Positions 10,669 through 19,397 of a DNA stretch of 64,000 bases are shown here, piece after piece. The translations under genes were made by a program, and so were the position numbers. The notes under the pieces were generated by a model. That model was not told where the DNA came from and made no database searches. It worked only from the letters and a program-made list of their open reading frames with translations. The stretch comes from Variovorax paradoxus. Its GTDB lineage: Bacteria > Pseudomonadota > Gammaproteobacteria > Burkholderiales > Burkholderiaceae_C. The stretch covers positions 5,291,501 through 5,355,500 of the forward strand of contig NZ_CP091716.1 in NCBI RefSeq assembly GCF_022009635.1, given 5' to 3'. Each line of letters begins with the position of its first letter. Positions within the stretch are counted from its first letter, which is position 1.

Positions 10669-11649
10669 ATGACGACGAAATTCCTGCGCAAGCTCGCGGC
10701 CCTCTCGGGCGCGGTCGGCCTCGCATTCGGCCTGGCGGCGCCCGCCGCGCAAGCGGCCGGCAACGACTACCCCAACCACACGGTCGAGCTGATCGTGCCC
10801 TACCAGCCCGGCGGCGGCACCGACGCGCTGGCCCGCGCCTTCGCCGACGCGAGCCGCAAGCACATGTCGGAAAGCATCGTGATCGTGAACCGGCCCGGCG
10901 CGGGCGGCGCCATCGGCTGGAACGAGGTGATCCATTCGCGGCCCGACGGCTACAAGCTGGCGGTGCTCACGGTCGAGCTGCTGACGCTGCCGCACCTGGG
11001 CCTGGCCAAGTTCAACTACGACGACTTCCAGCCGATCGCACAGCTCAACGCCGACCCGGCGGCCGTCACGGTGAAGGCCGACTCGCCCTACAACACCATC
11101 GAAGAGTTCCTGGCCGCGGCCAAGAAGAAGCCGGGCGAAATGGGCGTGGGCAACTCGGGTACCGGCTCGATCTGGCACCTGGCCGCCTCGGCGCTGGAAG
11201 ACAAGACTGGCGCCAAGTTCAACCACATCCCGTTCCAGGGCGCGGGCCCGGCGGTGCTGGCGCTGCTCGGCGGCCACGTCGACGCGGTGGCCGTGAGCCC
11301 GGCCGAGGTGTCGACCTACGTGCAGGCCGGCAAGCTCAAGATGCTGATGGTGATGGCCGACAAGCGCCTGGCCGCCTTCGACAAGGTGCCGACCGCCAAG
11401 GAACGCGGCATCGACATTTCCATCGGCACCTGGCGCGGCCTCGGCGCGCCGAAGAACACGCCGCCCGAAGTGATGGCCAAGCTGCGCGACATCGCCGCCA
11501 AGACCGCGAAGGAACCGCTGCTGCGCGAGGTGATGGACAAGCAGAACCTGGGCTACGTCTACACCGACGGCGCCGCCTTCAAGGAAACGCTGGCCAAGGA
11601 CAACGCCTACTTCAAGGCGCTGATCACCAAGCTGGACATCAAGCCCTGA
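10669..11649 (+). CDS. Bug-family (TctC-like) tripartite tricarboxylate transporter binding protein
   Basis: A 326-residue periplasmic protein. The signal peptide ends in PAAQAAG near residue 30. The mature start YPNHTVELIVPYQPGGGTDALARAFADA is the Bug signature; the PGGGTD loop binds the carboxylate of the ligand. NRPGAGGAIGWNEV and SRPDGYKLAVLTVE follow in the usual order. No TctA or TctB membrane partner is adjacent, as is common for Bug proteins in beta-proteobacteria, which may share membrane components or act in sensing. Its position suggests a sugar-acid or organic-acid ligand. Confidence 0.88.
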   Translation: MTTKFLRKLAALSGAVGLAFGLAAPAAQAAGNDYPNHTVELIVPYQPGGGTDALARAFADASRKHMSESIVIVNRPGAGGAIGWNEVIHSRPDGYKLAVLTVELLTLPHLGLAKFNYDDFQPIAQLNADPAAVTVKADSPYNTIEEFLAAAKKKPGEMGVGNSGTGSIWHLAASALEDKTGAKFNHIPFQGAGPAVLALLGGHVDAVAVSPAEVSTYVQAGKLKMLMVMADKRLAAFDKVPTAKERGIDISIGTWRGLGAPKNTPPEVMAKLRDIAAKTAKEPLLREVMDKQNLGYVYTDGAAFKETLAKDNAYFKALITKLDIKP

Positions 11650-11674
11650 GCGCGCACGGCAAGGAGACACCCTC

Positions 11675-12667
11675 ATGCACCGCCGCACACTCATTCGCAC
11701 CGCGCTCGCCTCTTCGCTGGCCGCGGGCCTGCCGGCCTTCGCGCAGAGCAGCAACAACTGGCCGACGGGCAAGGCCATCACCTACCTCGTGCCCTTCCCC
11801 GCGGGCGGCACGACCGACGTGCTGGGCCGGCTGATCGCACAGAAGCTCGGCCCGGTGCTGGGCACGAGCGTGATCATCGACAACAAGGGCGGCGCCGGCG
11901 GCAGCGTGGGCTCGGAGGTCGGCGCGCGCGCCGCGCCCGATGGCTTCACGCTGGTGGGCGGCACCATCAGCTCGCATGCCATCAACGTGAGCCTGTATCC
12001 CAAGATCGGCTACGACCCGATCAAGTCCTTCGCGCCGGTGACGCTGATCGGCACCAATCCGGTGGTGCTGGTGGTGAGCCAGAACAGCCCGTACAAGACG
12101 CTGAAGGACATCCTCGATGCGAGCAAGGCCAAGTCGGGCGGGCTGTCGTCGGCCTCGGCGGGCACGGGCACGTCGCAGCACCTGGCGCTGGAACTGCTGG
12201 CCTACAAGTCGGGCGTGAAGTTCACGCACATTCCGTACAAGGGCAGCGGCCCGGCGATCCAGGACGCGATCGGCGGACAGGTCGACATGATGTTCGACAC
12301 CACGGTGGTGGCCGGTCCGCACATCCAGAGCGGCAAGCTGCGCGCCATTGCGGTGACGTCGGCCAAGCGGCTGGCCTCGCTGCCCGACGTGCCGACCATC
12401 GCCGAATCGGGCCTGCCGGGCCTGAAGGACTTCGAAGTGGTGTCGTGGCAGGCGATCTTCGTGCCGGCCGGCACGCCGGCGCCGGTGATCGACCGGCTGC
12501 ACACCGAAATCCGCAAGATCCTGGCGACGCCCGAGATGCAGGACAAGCTCAAGGGCTTCGGCATGGAGCCGACCGACATGACGACGACGCAGATCGCGGC
12601 CTTCCAGAAGGCCGAGGTCGAAAAGTGGGCGCAGGTGATCAAGGCCGCGGGCATCAAGGCCGACTAG
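11675..12667 (+). CDS. Second Bug-family (TctC-like) binding protein
   Basis: A 330-residue periplasmic binding protein with AAGGAGA 8 nt before its ATG. The N terminus MHRRTLIRTALASSLAAGLPAF has paired Arg and could be exported by Sec or Tat; cleavage is likely after AFA. The Bug core is VPFPAGGTTDVLGRLIAQKL, NKGGAGGSVGSEVGARAAPDG and HIPYKGSGPAIQDAIGGQVD. It is paralogous to, but clearly diverged from, the gene before it (a different pocket loop, AGGTTD instead of GGGTDA), so the two probably bind different ligands. A stem-loop follows the stop. Confidence 0.88.
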   Translation: MHRRTLIRTALASSLAAGLPAFAQSSNNWPTGKAITYLVPFPAGGTTDVLGRLIAQKLGPVLGTSVIIDNKGGAGGSVGSEVGARAAPDGFTLVGGTISSHAINVSLYPKIGYDPIKSFAPVTLIGTNPVVLVVSQNSPYKTLKDILDASKAKSGGLSSASAGTGTSQHLALELLAYKSGVKFTHIPYKGSGPAIQDAIGGQVDMMFDTTVVAGPHIQSGKLRAIAVTSAKRLASLPDVPTIAESGLPGLKDFEVVSWQAIFVPAGTPAPVIDRLHTEIRKILATPEMQDKLKGFGMEPTDMTTTQIAAFQKAEVEKWAQVIKAAGIKAD

Positions 12668-12689
12668 CACCCCGGCCGAACCGAGGGAA

Positions 12690-12720
12690 GCTTCCTACGC
12701 CCCGCGTGGGAAGCCCTTTA
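12690..12720 (+). terminator. Stem-loop after the sugar-acid operon, possible terminator
   Basis: GCTTCC-T-ACGC at 12690-12700 pairs with GCGT-G-GGAAGC at 12704-12714 around a CCC loop, an 11-bp stem with one T-G pair. A short pyrimidine run CCCTTTAT follows. It lies 23 bp after the last Bug gene and 46 bp before psd. The U-tract is weak, so termination may be partial. TATAGAAT at 12719-12726 just after it could serve as a -10 element for psd. Confidence 0.5.
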
Positions 12721-12759
12721 TAGAATGCCCCTCCAATTCGCATTCCAGGCCCCCACCAC

Positions 12760-13611
12760 GTGTCCGACCGCTCCGCCGTACTGCCCCAATACCTGTTCCC
12801 CAAGCAGGCCCTGACCAATTTCGCCGGCTGGGTCGCGGGCAAGGAGCGGGGGGCGGTCACGACGTGGATCATCCGGCGCTTCGTGGCCAAGTACAGCGTC
12901 AACATGGGCGAGGCGCTCGAGTCGGACATCACTTACTACAAGAGCTTCAACCAGTTCTTCACGCGCGAACTCAAGCCCGGCGTGCGCCCGCTCGCGCAGG
13001 CCGACCTGATCTGCCCGGTGGACGGCGCGATCAGCCAGTTCGGCCCGATCCGGGGCGACCAGATCTTCCAGGCCAAGGGCCATGACTACACGACCACCGC
13101 GCTGGTCGGCGGCGACGCCACGCTGGCCGCCAAGTTCGCGCACGGCAGCTTCGCCACGCTCTACCTGAGCCCGAAGGACTACCACCGCATCCACATGCCC
13201 TGCGACGGGCGGCTTGTGCGCATGATCCACGTGCCGGGCGACCTGTTCTCGGTGAACCCGACCACGGCGCGCGGCGTGCCCGGCCTCTTCGCGCGCAACG
13301 AGCGCGTGGTGTGCGTGTTCGAGTCGGCGCGCGGGCCTTTCGTGCTGGTGCTGGTGGGCGCCACCATCGTCGGCAGCATGGCCACGGTGTGGCACGGGGT
13401 GGTCAATCCGCCGCGCGTGGGCGAACTGCGCGAGTGGAGCTACAACGACCAGCAGATCGACATCCGCAAGGGCGACGAGATGGGCCGTTTCTTGCTCGGC
13501 TCGACGGTCGTCATGCTGTTCCCGGCGCCTGCGTTGGCGTTCAACCCGGACTGGTCGCCAGGGCGCGCGATCCGGCTGGGTGAAGCCATGGCCAACTATT
13601 CCAATTTGTGA
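12760..13611 (+). CDS. psd: Phosphatidylserine decarboxylase proenzyme
   Basis: A 283-residue membrane-associated enzyme that makes phosphatidylethanolamine from phosphatidylserine. The self-cleavage motif LGST is present, with Gly247-Ser248; Ser248 would become the pyruvoyl group of the small alpha chain. Other conserved blocks are YKSFNQFFTRELKPGVRPL, PVDGAISQFG, SPKDYHRIHMPCDGRL and NERVVCVFES. Length matches the E. coli-type enzyme. The start is GTG at 12760, where VSDRSAVLPQYLFPKQAL aligns with the usual N terminus; no in-frame ATG lies nearby. It appears monocistronic. Confidence 0.95.
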   Translation: MSDRSAVLPQYLFPKQALTNFAGWVAGKERGAVTTWIIRRFVAKYSVNMGEALESDITYYKSFNQFFTRELKPGVRPLAQADLICPVDGAISQFGPIRGDQIFQAKGHDYTTTALVGGDATLAAKFAHGSFATLYLSPKDYHRIHMPCDGRLVRMIHVPGDLFSVNPTTARGVPGLFARNERVVCVFESARGPFVLVLVGATIVGSMATVWHGVVNPPRVGELREWSYNDQQIDIRKGDEMGRFLLGSTVVMLFPAPALAFNPDWSPGRAIRLGEAMANYSNL

Positions 13612-13626
13612 GGCTTTGTCTCACAA
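13606..13626 (+). terminator. Hairpin spanning the psd stop codon
   Basis: TTGTGAG at 13606-13612 and CTCACAA at 13620-13626 form a perfect 7-bp stem around a 7-nt loop. The psd stop codon lies in the left arm. There is no U-tract, so it may protect the 3' end or act as a weak terminator rather than a classic one. Confidence 0.35.
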
Positions 13627-13644
13627 CCCGCATGCCGCATGCCT

Positions 13645-13670
13645 GCATAGCTATAAAACTAGTAGCATCA
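13645..13670. repeat. Short Comamonadaceae-type intergenic repeat (possible)
   Basis: The stretch around GCTATAAAACTAGTAGC, with GCTA and TAGC ends able to pair, resembles a short AT-rich inverted motif that I recall as very frequent between genes in Comamonadaceae. It stands out as AT-rich inside GC-rich DNA. Only one copy is in this window, so repeat status rests on memory. Confidence 0.35.
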
Positions 13671-13790
13671 CGATCCTTTGCGCTATAGTCGTCCGCCAAC
13701 GAGACGGTTCATAACCACACACAAAAGAACGCGCGCCCTCGCCCCTGCCCACAGGTCGGCGGCCCGCCCAGCTTCGAGGAGATGATGTCG

Positions 13791-14234
13791 ATGAGTACCA
13801 AGGAAAACGCAGCCGTCAGCCAGCTGCTCGCCCTGCTCGAAGCCCGCTATGCACTGCGCGTGCTCTGGGCGCTGCGCGACGGTCATGCCCAAACCTTCAG
13901 GCTGCTGCAGGACAGCGTGGGCGGCATCACTCCCAACACGCTCAACACCCGCATCAAGGAACTGCGCGAGGCCGGCATCGTCGGCCACGGCAGCGACGGC
14001 TACAGCCTCACGCTCAGCGGCCAGGACCTGCTCAAGCGGCTGTCCGACCTGCAGGCCTTTGCCGGCAAGTGGCAGCTGGGGCAGATCAAGAAGGCGGCGG
14101 CGCCGGTTGCCCCGGCCGCCTCGGCACCTGCACCGACACCCGCTACTGGCGCCCCAGTGCCCGCAGCGCAGACCCCGGCCGCGGCGCCCGTTCCCACACC
14201 CGCGCGGCCCGACGACGACACCAGCCACGGCTGA
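13791..14234 (+). CDS. HxlR-like winged-helix transcriptional regulator with Ala/Pro-rich tail
   Basis: About 147 residues. Residues 5-95 form a winged helix of the HxlR type: LLEARYALRVLWALRDG, FRLLQDSVGGITPNTLNTRI, then KELREAGIVGHGSDGYSLTL. The classical HxlR Cys near the N terminus is absent, so redox sensing as in YodB is not supported. The last 50 residues are almost only Ala, Pro and Thr, a flexible tail unusual for the family. Three in-frame ATGs lie at 13782, 13785 and 13791; GAGGAG at 13776-13781 is correctly spaced only for 13791. It precedes the FKBP gene by 85 bp. Targets are unknown. Confidence 0.75.
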   Translation: MSTKENAAVSQLLALLEARYALRVLWALRDGHAQTFRLLQDSVGGITPNTLNTRIKELREAGIVGHGSDGYSLTLSGQDLLKRLSDLQAFAGKWQLGQIKKAAAPVAPAASAPAPTPATGAPVPAAQTPAAAPVPTPARPDDDTSHG

Positions 14235-14319
14235 CAGACGACAGGCCGGGGGCATCCGGCCTCGGTAAACTCCGCGCCTTCGATTCATTCTTCTCACATC
14301 GACGCAAGGAGCGTTTCCC

Positions 14320-14670
14320 ATGCCAACCACCCCCTCCGGCCTGCAATACGAAGACACCGAAGTCGGCACCGGCGCCGAAGCCAAGGCAGGCCAGCACGTG
14401 CACGTGCACTACACCGGCTGGCTCTACAACGACGGCACGCAGGGCGCCAAGTTCGACTCGAGCCGCGACCGCAACGACCCGTTCGCGTTCTCGCTGGGCG
14501 CAGGCCAGGTCATCAAGGGCTGGGACGAAGGCGTGGCCGGCATGAAGATCGGCGGCAAGCGCACGCTGATCATCCCCGCATCGCTGGGCTATGGCGCCCG
14601 CGGCGCCGGCGGCGTGATCCCCCCGAACGCCACGCTCAAGTTCGACGTCGAGCTGCTGGACGCCCACTGA
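14320..14670 (+). CDS. FKBP-type peptidyl-prolyl cis-trans isomerase
   Basis: A 116-residue single-domain FKBP, presumably cytoplasmic because no signal peptide is visible. Canonical pocket residues are present: VHVHYTGWLYNDG, KFDSSRDRNDPFAFSLGAG, VIKGWDEGVAGMKIGGKR and YGARGAGGVIPPNATLKFDV. AAGGAG is well placed before the ATG. It catalyses prolyl isomerisation during folding, which fits its place just upstream of the chaperone genes, although a strong terminator separates the two units. Confidence 0.93.
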   Translation: MPTTPSGLQYEDTEVGTGAEAKAGQHVHVHYTGWLYNDGTQGAKFDSSRDRNDPFAFSLGAGQVIKGWDEGVAGMKIGGKRTLIIPASLGYGARGAGGVIPPNATLKFDVELLDAH

Positions 14671-14690
14671 GCGTCGGCGCCGACGGCCCC

Positions 14691-14713
14691 AAGGCCCGTT
14701 TTCGGGCCTTTTT
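14691..14713 (+). terminator. Rho-independent terminator after the FKBP gene
   Basis: AAGGCCCG (14691-14698), a TTTT loop and CGGGCCTT (14703-14710) form a perfect 8-bp stem running into a run of T. This is a textbook intrinsic terminator 20 bp after the FKBP stop. It insulates the heat-shock operon that follows. Confidence 0.9.
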
Positions 14714-14748
14714 CATGCCCGCAAGGCGCTTTTTGCCTCATTTTTTCG

Positions 14749-14776
14749 CTTGAAATGCCTTTGCCCAGCCCCAAGT
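14749..14776 (+). promoter_or_regulatory. Sigma-32 (RpoH) type heat-shock promoter for grpE
   Basis: CTTGAAA at 14749-14755, a 13-bp spacer and CCCCAAGT at 14769-14776 match the sigma-32 consensus CTTGAAA-N13-17-CCCCATNT closely. The element ends 45 bp before the grpE ATG and lies just after the FKBP terminator, exactly where a grpE-dnaK-dnaJ heat-shock promoter is expected. Confidence 0.85.
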
Positions 14777-14821
14777 GGCTGGCTATCGTTTGTTTTCCGG
14801 CTCACGCCGGTTCTTTGAAAA

Positions 14822-15394
14822 ATGTCTGACCCGCAACAATCCGCACAGAATTCTCAAATGCTGCAAGGCGAGCCAAGCCCCGAAGAACTGGAGGCCGCGC
14901 AAGCCGCCAACGAAGCCGACGCCCTCGCCGCACTGGCACAGGCCCAAGGCGAACTGGCTGCCCTGCAGACCAAGAACACCGAACTGGCCGACCAGTACCT
15001 GCGCGCCCAGGCCGATGTGCAGAACGCCCGCCGCCGCGCCGACGAAGAGATCACCAAGGCCCGCAAGTTCGCTGTCGAAGCCTTTGCCGAGAGCCTGCTG
15101 CCGGTGACCGACAGCCTCGAAGCCGGCCTGGCCATCAAGGACGCGACCCCCGAGCAGATTCGCGAAGGCGCCGAAGCCACGCTGCGCCAGCTCAAGAGCG
15201 CGCTCGAACGCAACAAGGTGATCGAAGTGGCTCCCGCCCCCGGCGCCAAGTTCGACCCGCACCAGCACCAGGCCATCTCGGTGGTGCCCGCCGACCAGGA
15301 GCCGAACACCGTGGTGAGCGTGCTGCAAAAGGGCTACACCATCAACGAGCGCGTGCTGCGCCCGGCGCTGGTCACGGTCAGCGCGCCGAAGTAA
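14822..15394 (+). CDS. grpE: Nucleotide exchange factor GrpE
   Basis: A 190-residue co-chaperone that releases ADP from DnaK. An acidic, Ala-rich N terminus leads into a long coiled coil (about residues 30-95) containing [20 protein letters not shown] and [21 protein letters not shown]. The C-terminal beta domain reads [17 protein letters not shown] and [21 protein letters not shown], the GrpE signature. Translation starts at an ATG with a poor Shine-Dalgarno. It is first in the heat-shock cluster under a sigma-32-like promoter. Confidence 0.96.
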   Translation: MSDPQQSAQNSQMLQGEPSPEELEAAQAANEADALAALAQAQGELAALQTKNTELADQYLRAQADVQNARRRADEEITKARKFAVEAFAESLLPVTDSLEAGLAIKDATPEQIREGAEATLRQLKSALERNKVIEVAPAPGAKFDPHQHQAISVVPADQEPNTVVSVLQKGYTINERVLRPALVTVSAPK

Positions 15395-15451
15395 GCCGCC
15401 AGCGGCATCCATCGGCACACAAGATTCCCACAGGAAATCCACGCTTCATAC

Positions 15452-15479
15452 CTTGAATCGCGACGGGTTATCCACAAGT
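15452..15479 (+). promoter_or_regulatory. Weak sigma-32-like element upstream of dnaK
   Basis: CTTGAAT at 15452-15458 and CCACAAGT at 15472-15479 are 13 bp apart, an imperfect version of the heat-shock consensus. It could give dnaK an extra internal promoter in addition to the one before grpE. The -10 match is poor, so this is tentative. Confidence 0.35.
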
Positions 15480-15519
15480 TCATAACAACATATTTTTCAG
15501 GCTTTCAGGAGTAAAGAAC

Positions 15520-17457
<1,938 letters not shown>

Positions 17458-17474
17458 TCTTCAGACCCTTGGGC

Positions 17475-17509
17475 AAGGCTGGAACACCTGCAGAGGTGCT
17501 CCAGCCTTT
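17475..17509 (+). terminator. Stem-loop between dnaK and dnaJ (partial terminator or processing site)
   Basis: AAGGCTGGA at 17475-17483 pairs with TCCAGCCTT at 17500-17508, and CACCT with AGGTG inside, giving 14 bp with one A-C mismatch and a GCAG tetraloop. Only TTTCTC follows, so read-through into dnaJ is likely. It would lower dnaJ relative to dnaK, or protect the dnaK message. Confidence 0.65.
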
Positions 17510-17565
17510 CTCGCTTCAAGTTACCCGAGTTCCCGCTGCTTCCCTGATCTGTTGATCGACCTGCC

Positions 17566-18705
17566 ATGGCCACCAAACGCGACTACTACGAAACCCTCGG
17601 CGTCCCCAAGAACGCGAGCGAGGAAGAAATCAAGAAGGCTTATCGCAAGCTCGCGATGAAGCACCACCCCGACCGCAACCACGGCGACACCGCGAAGGAC
17701 GCCGAGGCCAAGTTCAAGGAGGTGAAGGAAGCCTACGAAATGCTGTCCGACGGACAGAAGCGCGCGGCCTACGACCAGTACGGCCATGCCGGCGTCGACC
17801 CCAACATGCGCGGCGGCCCGGGCGCGGAAGGCTTCGGCGGTTTCGCGGAAGCCTTCGGCGACATCTTCGGCGACGTGTTCGGCGGTGGCGGCCGCGGCCG
17901 CACCAGCAGCGGACGCCAGGTGTTCCGCGGCAGCGACCTCAGCTATGCGATGGAGATCACGCTCGAGGAAGCCGCGGAAGGCAAGACGACCGAAATCCGC
18001 ATCCCGACCTGGGACGAGTGCGACACCTGCCACGGTTCCGGCGCGAAGCCCGGCACCAAGCCCATCACCTGCACGACCTGCCACGGCGCGGGCGCGGTGC
18101 AGATGCGCCAGGGCTTCTTCAGCGTGCAGCAGACCTGCCCCACCTGCCACGGCAGCGGCAAGATCATTCCCGAGCCCTGCACCGCGTGCCACGGCCAGGG
18201 CAAGATCAAGCGCAACAAGACGCTCGAAGTGAAGATCCGCGCGGGCATCGACGACGGCCAGCGCATGCGCGTCACCGGCAGCGGCGAACCGGGCGTCAAC
18301 GGCGGCCCGCCGGGTGACCTTTACATCGAGATCCGGCTCAAGAAGCACGACATCTTCGAGCGCGACGGCGACAACCTGCACTGCGTGGTGCCCGTGAGCA
18401 TGACCACGGCGGCGCTGGGCGGCGAGATCAACGTGCCCACGCTCAAGGGCGCGGCGGCCATCGACATTCCCGAAGGCACGCAGAGCGGCAAGCAGTTCCG
18501 CCTGCGCGGCAAGGGCATCAAGGGCGTGAACTCGAGCTACCCCGGCGACCTGTACTGCCACGTGCGCGTCGAGACGCCGGTGAAGCTCACCGAGTTCCAG
18601 CGCAAGCTGCTGAAGGACCTCGACGACTCGCTCAAGAAGGGCGGCGAAAAGCACAGCCCGACCGACAAGGGCTGGTTCGACAAGGCGAAGGAATTCTTCA
18701 GCTGA
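17566..18705 (+). CDS. dnaJ: Chaperone protein DnaJ (Hsp40)
   Basis: A 379-residue type I J-protein that delivers substrates to DnaK and stimulates its ATPase. The J-domain begins [20 protein letters not shown] and has the invariant HPD in MKHHPDRN. A Gly/Phe-rich linker follows (residues 75-110). Four zinc-binding CxxCxGxG repeats are complete: [24 protein letters not shown] and CTACHGQG. The C-terminal substrate domains contain [19 protein letters not shown]. Length is normal. The start lacks a strong Shine-Dalgarno. Confidence 0.97.
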   Translation: MATKRDYYETLGVPKNASEEEIKKAYRKLAMKHHPDRNHGDTAKDAEAKFKEVKEAYEMLSDGQKRAAYDQYGHAGVDPNMRGGPGAEGFGGFAEAFGDIFGDVFGGGGRGRTSSGRQVFRGSDLSYAMEITLEEAAEGKTTEIRIPTWDECDTCHGSGAKPGTKPITCTTCHGAGAVQMRQGFFSVQQTCPTCHGSGKIIPEPCTACHGQGKIKRNKTLEVKIRAGIDDGQRMRVTGSGEPGVNGGPPGDLYIEIRLKKHDIFERDGDNLHCVVPVSMTTAALGGEINVPTLKGAAAIDIPEGTQSGKQFRLRGKGIKGVNSSYPGDLYCHVRVETPVKLTEFQRKLLKDLDDSLKKGGEKHSPTDKGWFDKAKEFFS

Positions 18706-18729
18706 GCGCACCAACGGTGTGCAGACCTG

Positions 18730-18781
18730 GTCCGCCGTGCAACGCGGCGGACTACTTCTTTAGGTGAAGGCTTCGCCTTCA
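18730..18781 (+). terminator. Tandem hairpins after dnaJ, probable terminator
   Basis: GTCCGCCG at 18730-18737 and CGGCGGAC at 18745-18752 form a perfect 8-bp stem followed by TACTTCTTT. A second perfect stem, TGAAGGC/GCCTTCA around TTC, follows at 18765-18781. Position 24 bp after the dnaJ stop fits transcription termination of the heat-shock operon. Confidence 0.65.
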
Positions 18782-19041
18782 GCATGGACTGGCTCGTGAC
18801 CGCCCTGGCCACGGCAGTCATCGCATTGGTGCATAGAGGCGACCAGGCCCCCTGATCAGCACCAGAGCAGTGCCCATCGCACCGCTTCGGACCGCGCCGA
18901 CCTCCGTCCGCGCTTCTTTCCCACGTTCATATGCGCTGGCCACTCATCGAGAAGTGGCGCGGGGATTGCTTTTATATTTTTTTTTTGATGTGCAATAAAC
19001 CAAACGACAGGCCACGCGTTATTGAAGGGAGACGCCCGTTT

Positions 19042-19063
19042 TATTGAGCCCCGAGGCTCAATA
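19042..19063. other. Perfect 9-bp hairpin in the pre-prkA region
   Basis: TATTGAGCC at 19042-19050 and GGCTCAATA at 19055-19063 form a perfect stem with a CCGA tetraloop. It is inside the AT-richer gap, about 335 bp upstream of prkA, and is not followed by a T-run on either strand. It may be a regulatory RNA structure or a protein-binding palindrome. Confidence 0.5.
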
Positions 19064-19237
19064 GGCGATGCTTTCCCCGAAAAAACACGGCATAGCCGAT
19101 GGCCATTCGGCATAGGCTTTTCACCCGGAGAGAATTGCAAAAGCGAGCCTTTGAATTTAACTGAAAATTGAATACTAGTTCCGTTTTTTCCAAGGAACTT
19201 TACTCGGCGATGGGGTTCTGAATTAATAAATGATTTG

Positions 19238-19255
19238 CCGGGTTCAATCTTTGCT
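19238..19255 (+). promoter_or_regulatory. Possible sigma-54 promoter for the prkA operon
   Basis: GG at 19241-19242 and GC at 19253-19254 are 10 bp apart with TTGCT at the -12 side, the minimal sigma-54 pattern, about 145 bp before the prkA ATG. The -24 element lacks the usual CAC after GG. The E. coli yeaGH operon has been reported to be under nitrogen (NtrC/sigma-54) control, which makes the site worth noting. Weak evidence. Confidence 0.28.
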
Positions 19256-19397
19256 TTATGCTGATTGTTAGCAGATTGTTGTAAGGGAGTTTTCCGCGGC
19301 ATGCAGCCAAGGGCAGGCACACCTTCAAATGTTGCGCAAAGCCTTTGTTGCACGCCATCGGGCCTAAAGCCCACTGACTCTTGATGGAGGCGTGACC

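Larger units (their letters stand above)
18706..19397. other. 692-bp non-coding, AT-richer region between dnaJ and prkA
   Basis: No convincing gene is visible here. Base composition falls well below the surroundings, most clearly from about 18960 to 19290, which has long T- and A-runs. It contains the dnaJ terminator hairpins, a perfect hairpin at 19042-19063, a near-palindrome GCCGAtggccatTCGGC at 19095-19111 and a possible sigma-54 element near 19241. The only sizeable open frame (minus strand, 18856-19374) has no recognisable family or ribosome site. It could hold a long regulated leader for prkA, a small RNA, or the remnant of acquired DNA. Confidence 0.6.

Noticed and set aside
18856..19374. 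A 172-residue minus-strand open frame in the AT-richer gap
   Set aside because: No family, no Shine-Dalgarno, and it runs through several hairpins. A real orphan gene cannot be excluded, but support is too weak to list.
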